Below are positions 36,788 through 45,243 of a DNA stretch of 64,000 nt, piece after piece. The stretch is taken from NCBI GenBank assembly GCA_963807005.1, contig CAWDZK010000003.1, positions 186,001 to 250,000 of the forward strand, in the 5' to 3' direction. Under the pieces are notes generated by a model. It did no database searches. It saw nothing but the letters and a program-made list of their open reading frames with translations, and had not been told where the DNA came from. This stretch comes from CAWDZK01 sp963807005 (GTDB taxonomy: Bacteria > Actinomycetota > Actinomycetes > JACCUZ01). The translations under genes and the position numbers were made by a program. Within the stretch, counting starts at the first letter, position 1. Each line of letters begins with the position of its first letter.

Positions 36788-37521
36788 CGGACCACCACGC
36801 CGGCGAACCTGCCGGTGACGCCGTCGCGGCGGTGGGAGTAGAGGTCCGGGGACTCCGCCGTGCACCAGGGGTCGGCCTCGACGGTCTCGACACCGGCGGC
36901 GAGCAGCTGGGAGACCACACCGGCGCGCAGGTCGAGCCCGGCGGTGCCGTCACGTGTCGTCGACCGCGCCGCCGGTACCCGGGTGACCACCTCGTCGGCC
37001 ATCTCGGCGGGCACCTCGTAGCAGGAGCCGCAGACGGCAGGGCCGACCACCGCGACCATCCGGTCGGGCCGGGCGCCCAGGTCGCGCATCGCCGCCACCG
37101 TGGCCGGGACCACCCCCGCCGCGACGCCGCGACGGCCGGCGTGGGCTACGGCCACCACCTCGCTGCGACGGGCCGCGAGCAGCACCGGGACGCAGTCGGC
37201 GACCAGGACGACCAGCGCGAGGCCGGCCGCCGTCGTCACCAGGGCATCGGCGACCGGGGCCGGCTCGCCCGGGCCGGGGGCCCGCTCCACGACGGCGACC
37301 TCGGTGCCGTGCACCTGCGACATGAAGACGAGGTCCGCCGGACCGAGCCCGAGCTCGGCTGCCAGCAGGCGGCGGTTCTGGGCGACCGCCGCCGGGTCGT
37401 CGCCGACGTGGTCGCCCAGGTCCAGCGCGTCGTACGGCGGCCGGCTGACCCCGCCGTGCCGGTCGGTCAGCGCGTAGCGCGCGGACCCGATGGACCCGAT
37501 GGACCCGCTACGACGGAGCAT
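36784..37521 (-). CDS. pgeF: Peptidoglycan editing factor PgeF (YfiH/laccase-domain), 245 aa
   Basis: Multicopper-like fold with catalytic residues in MSQVHGTEV (His), VLVADCVPVLL (Cys) and VAVAHAGRRGVAAG (His). The ending CTAESPDLYSHRRDGVTGRF is typical. Family members remove misincorporated residues from wall precursors and also show adenosine/purine nucleoside phosphorylase activity. The N-terminus carries a short repeat (GSIGSIGSA) from a 9-bp tandem repeat GATGGACCC. It lies between ftsZ and yggS and is separated from ftsZ by a hairpin. Confidence 0.93.
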   Translation of the reverse strand: MLRRSGSIGSIGSARYALTDRHGGVSRPPYDALDLGDHVGDDPAAVAQNRRLLAAELGLGPADLVFMSQVHGTEVAVVERAPGPGEPAPVADALVTTAAGLALVVLVADCVPVLLAARRSEVVAVAHAGRRGVAAGVVPATVAAMRDLGARPDRMVAVVGPAVCGSCYEVPAEMADEVVTRVPAARSTTRDGTAGLDLRAGVVSQLLAAGVETVEADPWCTAESPDLYSHRRDGVTGRFAGVVVR

Positions 37522-37566
37522 GCGGGCGAGCCTAGGGCGTGCCCGGGCGCCGACCGCGACGTGGGA

Positions 37567-37611
37567 CGGACCGGTCGGCAGGGCCCAGGTGGTGTCCTGC
37601 CGACCGGTCCG
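37567..37611 (-). terminator. Hairpin terminator after ftsZ
   Basis: Perfect 16-bp arms (left CGGACCGGTCGGCAGG, 37567-37582; right 37596-37611) flank a 13-base loop, just past the ftsZ stop. There is no U tract, as is common in actinobacteria. It may reduce readthrough from ftsZ into pgeF or stabilise the ftsZ mRNA. Confidence 0.75.
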
Positions 37612-37635
37612 GGTCGAGGGGGTGCTGCGGCGGTG

Positions 37636-38862
37636 CTAGCGGAGGAACTCCGGGATGTCGAGGTCGTCGGCGTCGTCGAAGACGATCGTGCGGGCCGGCC
37701 GGGACGCGTGCTGCGGCTCGCCCTTCAGGTCGATCGCCTCGCGCGACCGCGCACCGGCGTAGGCCGGCTCGCGCTCGGCCGGAGCCGCGCCGCCCGAACC
37801 GGTGTCGGTGCTCCGCTCGTACGTCGTGCCGGTCGAGTCGGTGCGTGCGGTCGAGATCTCGGCGTCCTCGGCCGGCTCGGCTCGCCGGGCCGGCTGCGGG
37901 ACGGCCTTGCGCGGGGTGCCGCCGTCGAAGCCGGCCGCGATGACCGTGACGCGCACCTCGTCGCCGAGGGCGTCGTCGATGACCGCACCGAAGATGATGT
38001 TCGCCTCGGTGTGCGCGGCCTCCGCGACCAGCTGGGCCGCCTCGTTGATCTCGAACAGCCCGAGGTCGGAGCCGCCGGAGATGGAGAGCAGCACGCCGTG
38101 GGCGCCGTCGATGGACGCCTCGAGCAGGGGTGACGAGATGGCCATCTCGGCCGCCTCGACCGCCCGGTTGTCGCCCCGCGACGAGCCGATGCCCATGAGT
38201 GCCGAGCCGGCGCCGCTCATCACCGACTTCACGTCGGCGAAGTCGAGGTTGATCAGGCCGGGCGTGGTGATGAGGTCGGTGATGCCGGAGACGCCCTGCA
38301 GCAGCACCTGGTCGGCCGACCGGAACGCGTCGAGCATCGAGATGCCGCGGTCGGAGATCGACAGGAGCCGGTCGTTGGGGATGACGATGAGGGTGTCGAC
38401 CTCGTCGCGCAGCTCGTCGATGCCGGTCTCGGCGGAGTTGGCCCGGCGGCGGCCCTCGAAACCGAACGGCCGGGTCACGACGCCGATGGTCAGGGCACCG
38501 AGCGAGCGGGCGATCCGGGCGACGACCGGGGCACCGCCGGTACCGGTGCCGCCGCCCTCACCGGCGGTGACGAAGACCATGTCGGCCCCCTTGAGGACCT
38601 CCTCGATCTCCTCGGAGTGGTCCTCGGCGGCCTTGCGCCCGACCTCCGGGTTCGCGCCGGCACCAAGGCCGCGGGTGAGCTCACGCCCGACGTCGAGCTT
38701 GACGTCGGCGTCCGACATGAGCAGGGCCTGGGCGTCGGTGTTGATCGCGATGAACTCGACCCCCTTGAGGCCGACCTCGATCATCCGGTTGACCGCGTTC
38801 ACGCCACCGCCGCCGATGCCGACGACCTTGATGACCGCGAGGTAGTTCTGCGGTGCTGCCAC
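37636..38862 (-). CDS. ftsZ: Cell division protein FtsZ, 408 aa
   Basis: FtsZ is the tubulin-like GTPase that forms the division ring. It has VIKVVGIGGGGVNAVNRMIE, INTDAQALLMSDAD, the GTP signature GEGGGTGTGGAPVVA, TRPFGFEGRRR, and the T7 catalytic loop LINLDFADVKSVM. A Pro/Ala/Glu-rich linker leads to the C-terminal peptide DDADDLDIPEFLR, which binds SepF and other partners. GTG 38862 is preceded by GGGAAGG. It has a 305-bp upstream region with a promoter-like element and one 67-bp repeat. Confidence 0.98.
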   Translation of the reverse strand: MAAPQNYLAVIKVVGIGGGGVNAVNRMIEVGLKGVEFIAINTDAQALLMSDADVKLDVGRELTRGLGAGANPEVGRKAAEDHSEEIEEVLKGADMVFVTAGEGGGTGTGGAPVVARIARSLGALTIGVVTRPFGFEGRRRANSAETGIDELRDEVDTLIVIPNDRLLSISDRGISMLDAFRSADQVLLQGVSGITDLITTPGLINLDFADVKSVMSGAGSALMGIGSSRGDNRAVEAAEMAISSPLLEASIDGAHGVLLSISGGSDLGLFEINEAAQLVAEAAHTEANIIFGAVIDDALGDEVRVTVIAAGFDGGTPRKAVPQPARRAEPAEDAEISTARTDSTGTTYERSTDTGSGGAAPAEREPAYAGARSREAIDLKGEPQHASRPARTIVFDDADDLDIPEFLR

Positions 38863-38909
38863 GTCGGAGCCTTCCCTTCGACCGGTCGAACGCCCCGGAG
38901 GTCCCGGAA

Positions 38910-38960
38910 CCCTCACCCTCAAGTTGAGCCTTATAGTTATGTCAACTCCTGAGGTTGAGG
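38910..38960 (-). promoter_or_regulatory. Likely ftsZ promoter/operator region
   Basis: An AT-rich island in this GC-rich window, 50-100 bp before ftsZ. On the minus strand it has TTGACATAACTATAAGG, followed by the 11-bp palindrome CTCAACTTGAG (38918-38928), with a related CTCAACCTCAGG just upstream. The repeats suggest a repressor or activator site. The exact -35/-10 pairing is unclear because TTGACA and TATAAG are too close to be one promoter. Confidence 0.55.
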
Positions 38961-39050
38961 GCGACGCTAGGTACCTCGGGGGACCAACTCAACGACCGAG
39001 GCCGCGACACGCCGCAAGAACCTGGCCGGCCGGTCGGCGCCACGAGCCGT

Positions 39051-39117
39051 CGTTTGCGACCTGGTTCCCCGACACGCCGAGGCGGCCACGGCGTGTCGGG
39101 GCGGGAGGTCGCAAACG
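39051..39117. repeat. 67-bp double-palindromic repeat, copy C
   Basis: It begins CGTTTGCGACCTGG and ends AGGTCGCAAACG. The inner arms are CCCGACACGCCG and CGGCGTGTCGGG. It lies between ftsQ and ftsZ, which are transcribed in the same direction, 50 bp before the ftsQ stop codon is reached on the plus strand. Confidence 0.85.
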
Positions 39118-39167
39118 AGCGCCCCCTGGGCGGCGAACCCGCTGGGAGCGGCGGGGCCTGCGCGCGG

Positions 39168-39890
39168 CTACTTCGTCGTGGTGGGGGCGTCGGGGGCCGA
39201 GACGTCGTAGACGCTGGCCTTGCGGGTCAGCAGGACGGCGAGGACGGCGGCCTTGCGCGCGCCGCGCTCGGCGCTCCCCCACACGACGGTCCGCCCCTTC
39301 GACAGCTGCACCCGGACGTCGTCCGGGCTGGCGGCCCGGACCTGCTTGACGTCGGCCAGGACGTCGTCCGGCAGCACCTGCAGCACGTCCAGCGCCGCTC
39401 GCAGCGCAGGAGGTCCGGCGTCTACCGGTGCGCTGACCAGCGGCAGCCCGCGGGGGCGCCGGTCGACCTGGCCGAACACCACGCCGGACCGGTCGACCAG
39501 CACGAAGCCACTGCCCCGCTGCTGCACCGCCGCCGGCTTCCGCTCGTGCACCACGATGGCCACCGTGCGCGGCCAGCGCCGCTGCACCTCGACCGCGCGG
39601 ACGACCGGGAGATCGCGGAGCCGGGCGGCGATCGCTGCGGTGTCCAGGGTCGCCAACGGCTCGCCGGCCCGGACGTCGGCCAGGCCGCGGACGGCGGCCG
39701 GGTCCAGCCGTTCGGTCCCCGTGACCGTCACGGAGCGGACACCGAGAACCGACGTCCCGAGCAGCAGCCAGGCGGTCGTGCCGAGGAGGACCAGGAGGAC
39801 GAACACGGTCAGCGTGGTGGCCAGCCGGGTCCGCCGGCGCGCCCTCCCCCGCGCGGCGAGCTTCGGCTCGAGGTCGGTGGCGGTGCTCAT
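39168..39890 (-). CDS. ftsQ: Cell division protein FtsQ, 240 aa
   Basis: FtsQ joins the FtsB/L scaffold and helps activate septal wall synthesis. It has a basic cytoplasmic N-terminus (RGRARRRTR), one membrane segment (LATTLTVFVLLVLLGTTAWL), then the POTRA domain GVRSVTVTGTERLDPAAVRG. The FtsQ core follows with VVRAVEVQRRWPRTVAIVVH and ERKPAAV. The single-anchor layout and size fit. ATG 39890 lies seven bases after murC. Confidence 0.93.
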   Translation of the reverse strand: MSTATDLEPKLAARGRARRRTRLATTLTVFVLLVLLGTTAWLLLGTSVLGVRSVTVTGTERLDPAAVRGLADVRAGEPLATLDTAAIAARLRDLPVVRAVEVQRRWPRTVAIVVHERKPAAVQQRGSGFVLVDRSGVVFGQVDRRPRGLPLVSAPVDAGPPALRAALDVLQVLPDDVLADVKQVRAASPDDVRVQLSKGRTVVWGSAERGARKAAVLAVLLTRKASVYDVSAPDAPTTTK

Positions 39891-39897
39891 CGCGCCC

Positions 39898-41340
39898 TCA
39901 CGTCGTCCGCCCGTGGAGCAGCTCGAGGACCTCCGGCCCGATCATCGTCACGTCACCGGCGCCGCAGGTGAGGACGACGTCGCCGGGCCGGACCCGGTCG
40001 GCCAGCCGACCGGCGACCGCCGACCAGGACGGCTCGAACACGACCTGCGCCGGCGGGAGCGGAACGGCAGCGGCGACGAGGGCTCCGGTGACACCGGGCT
40101 CCGGGTCCTCCCGGGCGGCGTAGACGTCCATGACGACCACCTCGTCGGCGAGCCCCAGCGCGGTGCCGAATTCGGCGGCGAAGAAGCGCGTGCGGCTGAA
40201 CAGGTGGGGCTGGAACACCACGACGACCCGCCCGGCACCGGCGACCTCCCGCGCCGCGGCCAGGTCGGCCGTCAGCTCGGTGGGGTGGTGGGCATAGCTG
40301 TCGAACACCCGCACACCGGCCACGGTCCCCTTGTGCTCGAACCGCCGGCGGGTTCCGCTGAAGCTCGCCAGCCCCTCGCGCAGCCGCTCGTCGGGGAAGC
40401 CCAGCCCGATCCCGACCGCCAGCGCCGCGGCCGCGTTGAGCGCGTTGTGCCGACCGGGGATGCGCAGCTCGACCCGGCCCAGCCGGCGCCCCAGCAGCAC
40501 CGCCTCGAACGCACTCCCCAACCCCTTGGTCTCGAGGTCGACCAGACGCAGGTCCGCCGACGGGTCGACGCCGTAGGTCCGGACGTCGATGCCGTCGGCA
40601 CGGGCCGAGGCCCCCAGCGCAGCCGAGCCCGGGTCGTCGGCGCAGACGACCAGGAAGCCGCCGCTGTCGACCCGTCGGGCGAACGCCTCGAACGCTGCCG
40701 CCACTGCCTCGGGCGTGCCGTAGTGGTCGAGGTGGTCCGGCTCGACGTTGGTCACGATCGCTGCGGTGGGCGAGTAGAGCAGGAACGAGCCGTCGCTCTC
40801 GTCGGCCTCGGCGACGAACACGTCGCCCGTGCCGTTGTGCGCGTTGGCACCGGACTCGTTGAGGTTGCCGCCGATCGCGAACGACGGGTCGACGCCACAC
40901 TGCTGCAGCGCCACCGTGAGCAGCGAGGTCGTGGTGGTCTTGCCGTGCGTCCCGGCCACGGCCACCGCCCGGCGGTCCACCATGACGGACGCGAGCGCCC
41001 CGGCGCGGTGCACGACCGCGAGACCACGGCGCCTGGCCTCGAGCATCTCGGGGTTGTCCTTCCGGATCGCCGTGGAGACGACCACGGTGTCCACCTCGCC
41101 CACATGGGCGGCGTCGTGCCCGACGTGCACGACAGCACCGAGCGCGCGCAGCGCGGACAGGGCGACCGAGTCCTTGGCGTCGCTGCCGCTGACGGGGAGC
41201 CCGCGCGCCAGCATGATCCGCGCGATGCCGGACATCCCGGCGCCGCCGATGCCGACGAAGTGCACCCGACCGAGCTGCTCGGCAGGAACCGGGAGGCCCG
41301 GGAGGTCGGCGGCGGCCACGTCGCGGTCGGTCGTGCTCAC
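39898..41340 (-). CDS. murC: UDP-N-acetylmuramate--L-alanine ligase MurC, 480 aa
   Basis: MurC adds the first residue of the stem peptide to UDP-MurNAc, using ATP. The start VHFVGIGGAGMSGIARIMLA, the ATP loop AVAGTHGKTTTTSLL, GGNLNESGANAH, EADESDGSFLLY and VTNVEPDHLDHYG all fit. RRRFEHKG and SYAHHPTELTADL in the C-terminal domain are also typical. GTG 41340 overlaps the murG stop as GTGA. Confidence 0.97.
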   Translation of the reverse strand: MSTTDRDVAAADLPGLPVPAEQLGRVHFVGIGGAGMSGIARIMLARGLPVSGSDAKDSVALSALRALGAVVHVGHDAAHVGEVDTVVVSTAIRKDNPEMLEARRRGLAVVHRAGALASVMVDRRAVAVAGTHGKTTTTSLLTVALQQCGVDPSFAIGGNLNESGANAHNGTGDVFVAEADESDGSFLLYSPTAAIVTNVEPDHLDHYGTPEAVAAAFEAFARRVDSGGFLVVCADDPGSAALGASARADGIDVRTYGVDPSADLRLVDLETKGLGSAFEAVLLGRRLGRVELRIPGRHNALNAAAALAVGIGLGFPDERLREGLASFSGTRRRFEHKGTVAGVRVFDSYAHHPTELTADLAAAREVAGAGRVVVVFQPHLFSRTRFFAAEFGTALGLADEVVVMDVYAAREDPEPGVTGALVAAAVPLPPAQVVFEPSWSAVAGRLADRVRPGDVVLTCGAGDVTMIGPEVLELLHGRTT

Positions 41341-42446
41341 CACTGCCTCCCTTCTCGCCGGACACCCTGGGCGGCCGCCTCGAGCACCAGGTCCACCAGT
41401 CGCTCGTCCGCGTCCGGACGGCCGATCGCTGCGGCGGCCCGCCCCATGGTGGCCAGCCGCTCCGGGTCGGTGAGCAGCGGGGTCAGCACGGTGCGCACCC
41501 ATTCCGGCGTGCACCCGGCGTCATCGACGAGCAGGCCGCCGCCCGCCTCGACCACCGGCCGGGCGTTCAGCGCCTGCTCGCCGTTCCCGATGGGCAGCGG
41601 CACGTACGCCGCCGGCAGTCCCACGGCCGTGAGCTCGACCACGGTGTTCGCGCCGGCCCGGCAGAGCACCAGGTCGGCGGCGGCGTACCCGAGCTCCATC
41701 CGGTCGAGATAGGGCACGGCGACGTAGGGCGGTTGGCCCGGCTCCCCGGCGGCGACGTCGACCACGTGCGCCATGCCGGTGGCGTGCAGGACCTGGACGC
41801 CGGCACCCCGCAGGTCGGCCGCCGCCCCGGCTGCCGCGTCGTTGAGCCGCTTCGCACCCTGCGATCCCCCGGTCACCAGCAGCGTGGGCAGGTCCGCGGC
41901 CAGCCCGAACGCCGCTCGCGCCTCGTCCCGCCGGGCGGACCGGTCCAGGGTCGTGATCGCCCGGCGGATCGGCAGCCCGGTGTGCCGGCCGTGAGCGATC
42001 GGGGTGCCCGGGAAGGTGTACGCGACGTACGGCGTCAGCCGCGCCCCGAGCCGGTTGGCCCAGCCCGGGCGGGGGTTGGCCTCGTGCACGACGATCGGCA
42101 CCCGCAGCCGGCGGGCGGCGAGGTACGCCGGCCCCGAGACGAAGCCACCGAACCCCACGAGCACGTCGGCCGAGCGCTCCCGCAGCACGTCGGCGGCCGC
42201 GTCGATCGCCGCCCGCAGACGGCCGGGGACGCGCAGCAGGTCGGCGCCGGGACGGCGCGGGATCGGGACGGGCGGGATGAGGGCGAGGTCGTAGCCGCGC
42301 GCCGGGATGATCCGGGTGTCCAGGCCACGCTCGGTGCCCAGGGCGGTGACCACGACCTCCGGGTCCCGCCGGCGCAGGGCGTCGGCGAACGCGAGGGCAG
42401 GCTCGATGTGGCCGGCGGACCCTCCCCCGGCGACGACGACGTGCAT
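41337..42446 (-). CDS. murG: Lipid II synthase MurG, 369 aa
   Basis: MurG adds GlcNAc from UDP-GlcNAc to lipid I at the inner face of the membrane. It has VVVAGGGSAGHIEPALAFAD, VGFGGFVSGPAYLAARRLRV, VHEANPRPGWANRLGAR, LLVTGGSQGAKRLN, VVELTAVGLPAAYVPLPIGN and GEQALNARPVVEAGGGLLVD. Length fits. ATG 42446 lies nine bases after ftsW. Confidence 0.97.
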   Translation of the reverse strand: MHVVVAGGGSAGHIEPALAFADALRRRDPEVVVTALGTERGLDTRIIPARGYDLALIPPVPIPRRPGADLLRVPGRLRAAIDAAADVLRERSADVLVGFGGFVSGPAYLAARRLRVPIVVHEANPRPGWANRLGARLTPYVAYTFPGTPIAHGRHTGLPIRRAITTLDRSARRDEARAAFGLAADLPTLLVTGGSQGAKRLNDAAAGAAADLRGAGVQVLHATGMAHVVDVAAGEPGQPPYVAVPYLDRMELGYAAADLVLCRAGANTVVELTAVGLPAAYVPLPIGNGEQALNARPVVEAGGGLLVDDAGCTPEWVRTVLTPLLTDPERLATMGRAAAAIGRPDADERLVDLVLEAAAQGVRREGRQW

Positions 42447-42454
42447 GCGCCCGC

Positions 42455-43729
42455 CTACCTGGCCCGCGCCGGCTGCGCGGCGGAGGCCCGCCGGGACGCT
42501 GCCGCAGGCTTCTCGACGGGCCGCCGGCTCAGCAGCGACCGCAGCCGACGGCGGCGCGAGGAGGGCGGCCGGGCGAAGGACAGCAGCATCCCGAGCCCGA
42601 GCATGGTGGGCACCAGGGCCGAGCCGCCGTAGGACACCAGCGGCAGCGGCACCCCGGTGATCGGCAGCAGGCCGAGCACCGCGCCGATGTTGACCAGCGC
42701 CTGCACCAGCACCCACGCGGTGATCCCGGCCGCGGCGTAGCGGACGAAGGGGTCGACGGCCTCTAGGGCAACGCGCAGCCCGGCGTAGCCGATCAGCCCG
42801 AACAGCACCAGCACCGCCAGGGTGCCGAGCAGGCCGAGCTCCTCGCCGATGATGGCGAAGATGAAGTCGGTGTGCGCCTCCGGCAGGCTGCCCCACTTCT
42901 CCTTGGACCCGCCGAGCCCGACACCCCACCAGCCGCCCGAGGCGAGGGCGAACTTGCCGTGCAGCGCCTGCAGGCCGTTGCCGAGCGGGTCGGCCTGGTC
43001 CGGGTGCAGCCACACCGTGATGCGCGACATCCGGGCGGACCGGGTGTTGACCATGTAGGCGAACACGAGCGCGGCCGGCGCGGCGGCGGCGAGGTACAGC
43101 CGCGTCGGGGCGCCCGCCACCCACAGCATCGCCGCCATGATCGCCGCGAGGATGATCGCCGTCCCGAGGTCGCCGCCCAGCAGCACCAGCACGAGCACCA
43201 GGCCGCCGACCGGGACGATCGGGACCAGCAGGTGCTTCCACTGCCCGATCAGCCGGTCCTTGCGGGCCAGCAGGTCGGCCGACCAGAGCACGAGGGCGAG
43301 CTTGGCCAGCTCGGACGGCTGGATGCGGAACGGCCCGCCGAAGTCGAGCCAGTTCCTGTTGCCGTTCACCTCGGTGCCGGCCACCGCCACGAGCACGAGC
43401 AGCGCGACCGAGGTGACCAGCCCGACGTAGGCGAACAGCCGCCACGCCCTGGCGGGCAGCCGGGATGCGCACCACATGAGGGGCAGCCCGATCACCACCC
43501 ACATCGCCTGCTTGCTCACGATCGCCATCGAGGAGCCCATGAAGGCGAACGCCACGACGCTGGACGCCGAGAACACCATCACCAGGCCGAGCACCAGCAG
43601 CAGCGTGCTGGCACCCAGCAGGAGGTAGTACGGCGCGGCCGGCCGGTGCAGGAGCGAGACGTGCGCGTCGGCAGCCTCTCGCTCTGGCCCGGGCGTGCGC
43701 AGCCGCGGGTTCTCGGTCAGGGTGCTCAC
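42455..43729 (-). CDS. ftsW: Septal glycan polymerase FtsW (SEDS family), 424 aa
   Basis: FtsW polymerises lipid II with its partner FtsI. About ten membrane helices are visible. Family motifs are NGNRNWLDFGGPFRIQPSEL, LGGDLGTAIILA, LHPDQADPLGNGLQALHGKF, ALASGGWWGVGLGGSKEKWG, PEAHTDFIFAIIGEELG and TGVPLPLVSYGGSALVPTM. A basic C-terminal tail follows. GTG 43729 overlaps the murD stop as GTGA. Confidence 0.96.
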   Translation of the reverse strand: MSTLTENPRLRTPGPEREAADAHVSLLHRPAAPYYLLLGASTLLLVLGLVMVFSASSVVAFAFMGSSMAIVSKQAMWVVIGLPLMWCASRLPARAWRLFAYVGLVTSVALLVLVAVAGTEVNGNRNWLDFGGPFRIQPSELAKLALVLWSADLLARKDRLIGQWKHLLVPIVPVGGLVLVLVLLGGDLGTAIILAAIMAAMLWVAGAPTRLYLAAAAPAALVFAYMVNTRSARMSRITVWLHPDQADPLGNGLQALHGKFALASGGWWGVGLGGSKEKWGSLPEAHTDFIFAIIGEELGLLGTLAVLVLFGLIGYAGLRVALEAVDPFVRYAAAGITAWVLVQALVNIGAVLGLLPITGVPLPLVSYGGSALVPTMLGLGMLLSFARPPSSRRRRLRSLLSRRPVEKPAAASRRASAAQPARAR

Positions 43730-45243
43730 GAGGTCGCGGGCGGTGCCGGGTCCACCGTCGCGCCCGCGAGGCGCCGGGCCGCGGCCGCGAACGCGTCGCC
43801 CCGCTCGGCGTAGTCGCGGAACATGTCCATGGACGCGCACGCCGGCGCCAGCAGCACGGTGTCACCGGCACGGGCCAGGTCTGCGGCAGCGCGCACGACC
43901 CGGTCCATCACGGCGGCGGAGTCCATCGGACCAGTGTCAGGGGCTGCGACCTCGACGACGGGGATCTCGGGCGCGTGTCGCGCCAGCGCCTCGGCCACCA
44001 GGGCCCGGTCGGCGCCGATCAGGACAGCGGCGCGCAGGCGGGTCGCGGTCGCCGCGACGAGCTCGTCGAACCGGGCGCCCTTCGCCAGGCCCCCCGCCAC
44101 CCAGACCACGTGCGGGAAGGACCGCAGGGCGGCTTCCGCCGCGTGCGCGTTGGTGGCCTTGGAGTCGTCGACGTACGCGACCCCGTCGACGGTCGTGACG
44201 TGCGCGATGCGGTGCGCCCCGGGGTCGAACGCCCGCAGCCCGCTGCGCACGTCCGCGGGCCGCACGGCCAGCCGGCCACCCGTCGCGCTGTCGAGGCAGC
44301 GGGCCAGCGCGGCGGCCGCCAGGGCGTTGGCGACGTTGTGCGGCCCCGGCACCGGGATGTCGGACACGCGGGCCAGCTCGACGCCGCCGCCACCCGGTAG
44401 GCGCGGCGTCTCGACGTCGTTCGAGTCGATCCCGATGCAGCGGTCGACGAGGATGTCTCCGACCACCCCGAAGCACTGCTCCGCTGACGGCTGGAGGCTG
44501 AAGCCCTGCCGGTCGTCGACCCGCTCGGCCAGGGCGGCGACCAGCGGGTCGTCGGCGTTGTACACGGCGTACCAGTCGCTGCGCCAGACCAGCGCCTTGT
44601 CGGCGGCGTACGCCTCCAGCGACCCGTGCCAGTCGAGGTGGTCGGCGGCGATGTTGAGGATGGCGCCGGAGACGAACTCGACCGTCGAGGTCCAGTGCAG
44701 CTGGAAGCTGGACACCTCCACCGCCAGGACGTCGTACGGCGGCTCGGTGAGGACGGCGTCGAGGACGGGGAAGCCGACGTTGCCGGTCGCGACCGCACGG
44801 TGCCCCGCAGCCCGCAGGATCGACGCGAGCATCTCGACCGTCGTGGTCTTGCCGTTGGTACCGGTGACACCGAGCCACTCCTGCCCGGCCGGTCGGAGCC
44901 GGTACGCGAGCTCGACGTCGCCCCACACCGGCAGGCCTGCGGCTGCCGCCGCGACGAGCAGCGGTGCGTCCGGTCGCCAGCCGGGCGAGGTGACCACGAG
45001 CTGGACGCCGTCGGGCAACGTGTCGCCGTCGCCGAGCCGTACGTCGGCACCGGCCGCGCGCAGCTCGTCGGCGAGGCCGCGCTCACGGTCACGGTCGCGG
45101 CCGTCGACCGCCACCACCGCAGCGCCGAGCCCGAGCAGCGCACGCACCACGGACGGGCCGGTGACGCCGAGTCCCGCGACGCAGACCCGGGCACCGGTGA
45201 GGTCGGGCCGGCCACCGCGCTCGTCCAGTCCGGCCACGGTCAC
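43726..45243 (-). CDS. murD: UDP-N-acetylmuramoyl-L-alanine--D-glutamate ligase MurD, 505 aa
   Basis: MurD adds D-Glu to UDP-MurNAc-L-Ala. It has RVCVAGLGVTGPSVVRALLG, the ATP loop WLGVTGTNGKTTTVEMLASI, VEVSSFQLHWTS, LNIAADHLDWHGSLEAYAAD, VPGPHNVANALAAAALAR, RIAHVTTVDGVAYVDDSKAT and VWVAGGLAKGA. It is slightly longer than average because of loops in the central domain. GTG 45243 overlaps the mraY stop; a second GTG lies two codons on. Confidence 0.95.
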   Translation of the reverse strand: MTVAGLDERGGRPDLTGARVCVAGLGVTGPSVVRALLGLGAAVVAVDGRDRDRERGLADELRAAGADVRLGDGDTLPDGVQLVVTSPGWRPDAPLLVAAAAAGLPVWGDVELAYRLRPAGQEWLGVTGTNGKTTTVEMLASILRAAGHRAVATGNVGFPVLDAVLTEPPYDVLAVEVSSFQLHWTSTVEFVSGAILNIAADHLDWHGSLEAYAADKALVWRSDWYAVYNADDPLVAALAERVDDRQGFSLQPSAEQCFGVVGDILVDRCIGIDSNDVETPRLPGGGGVELARVSDIPVPGPHNVANALAAAALARCLDSATGGRLAVRPADVRSGLRAFDPGAHRIAHVTTVDGVAYVDDSKATNAHAAEAALRSFPHVVWVAGGLAKGARFDELVAATATRLRAAVLIGADRALVAEALARHAPEIPVVEVAAPDTGPMDSAAVMDRVVRAAADLARAGDTVLLAPACASMDMFRDYAERGDAFAAAARRLAGATVDPAPPATS

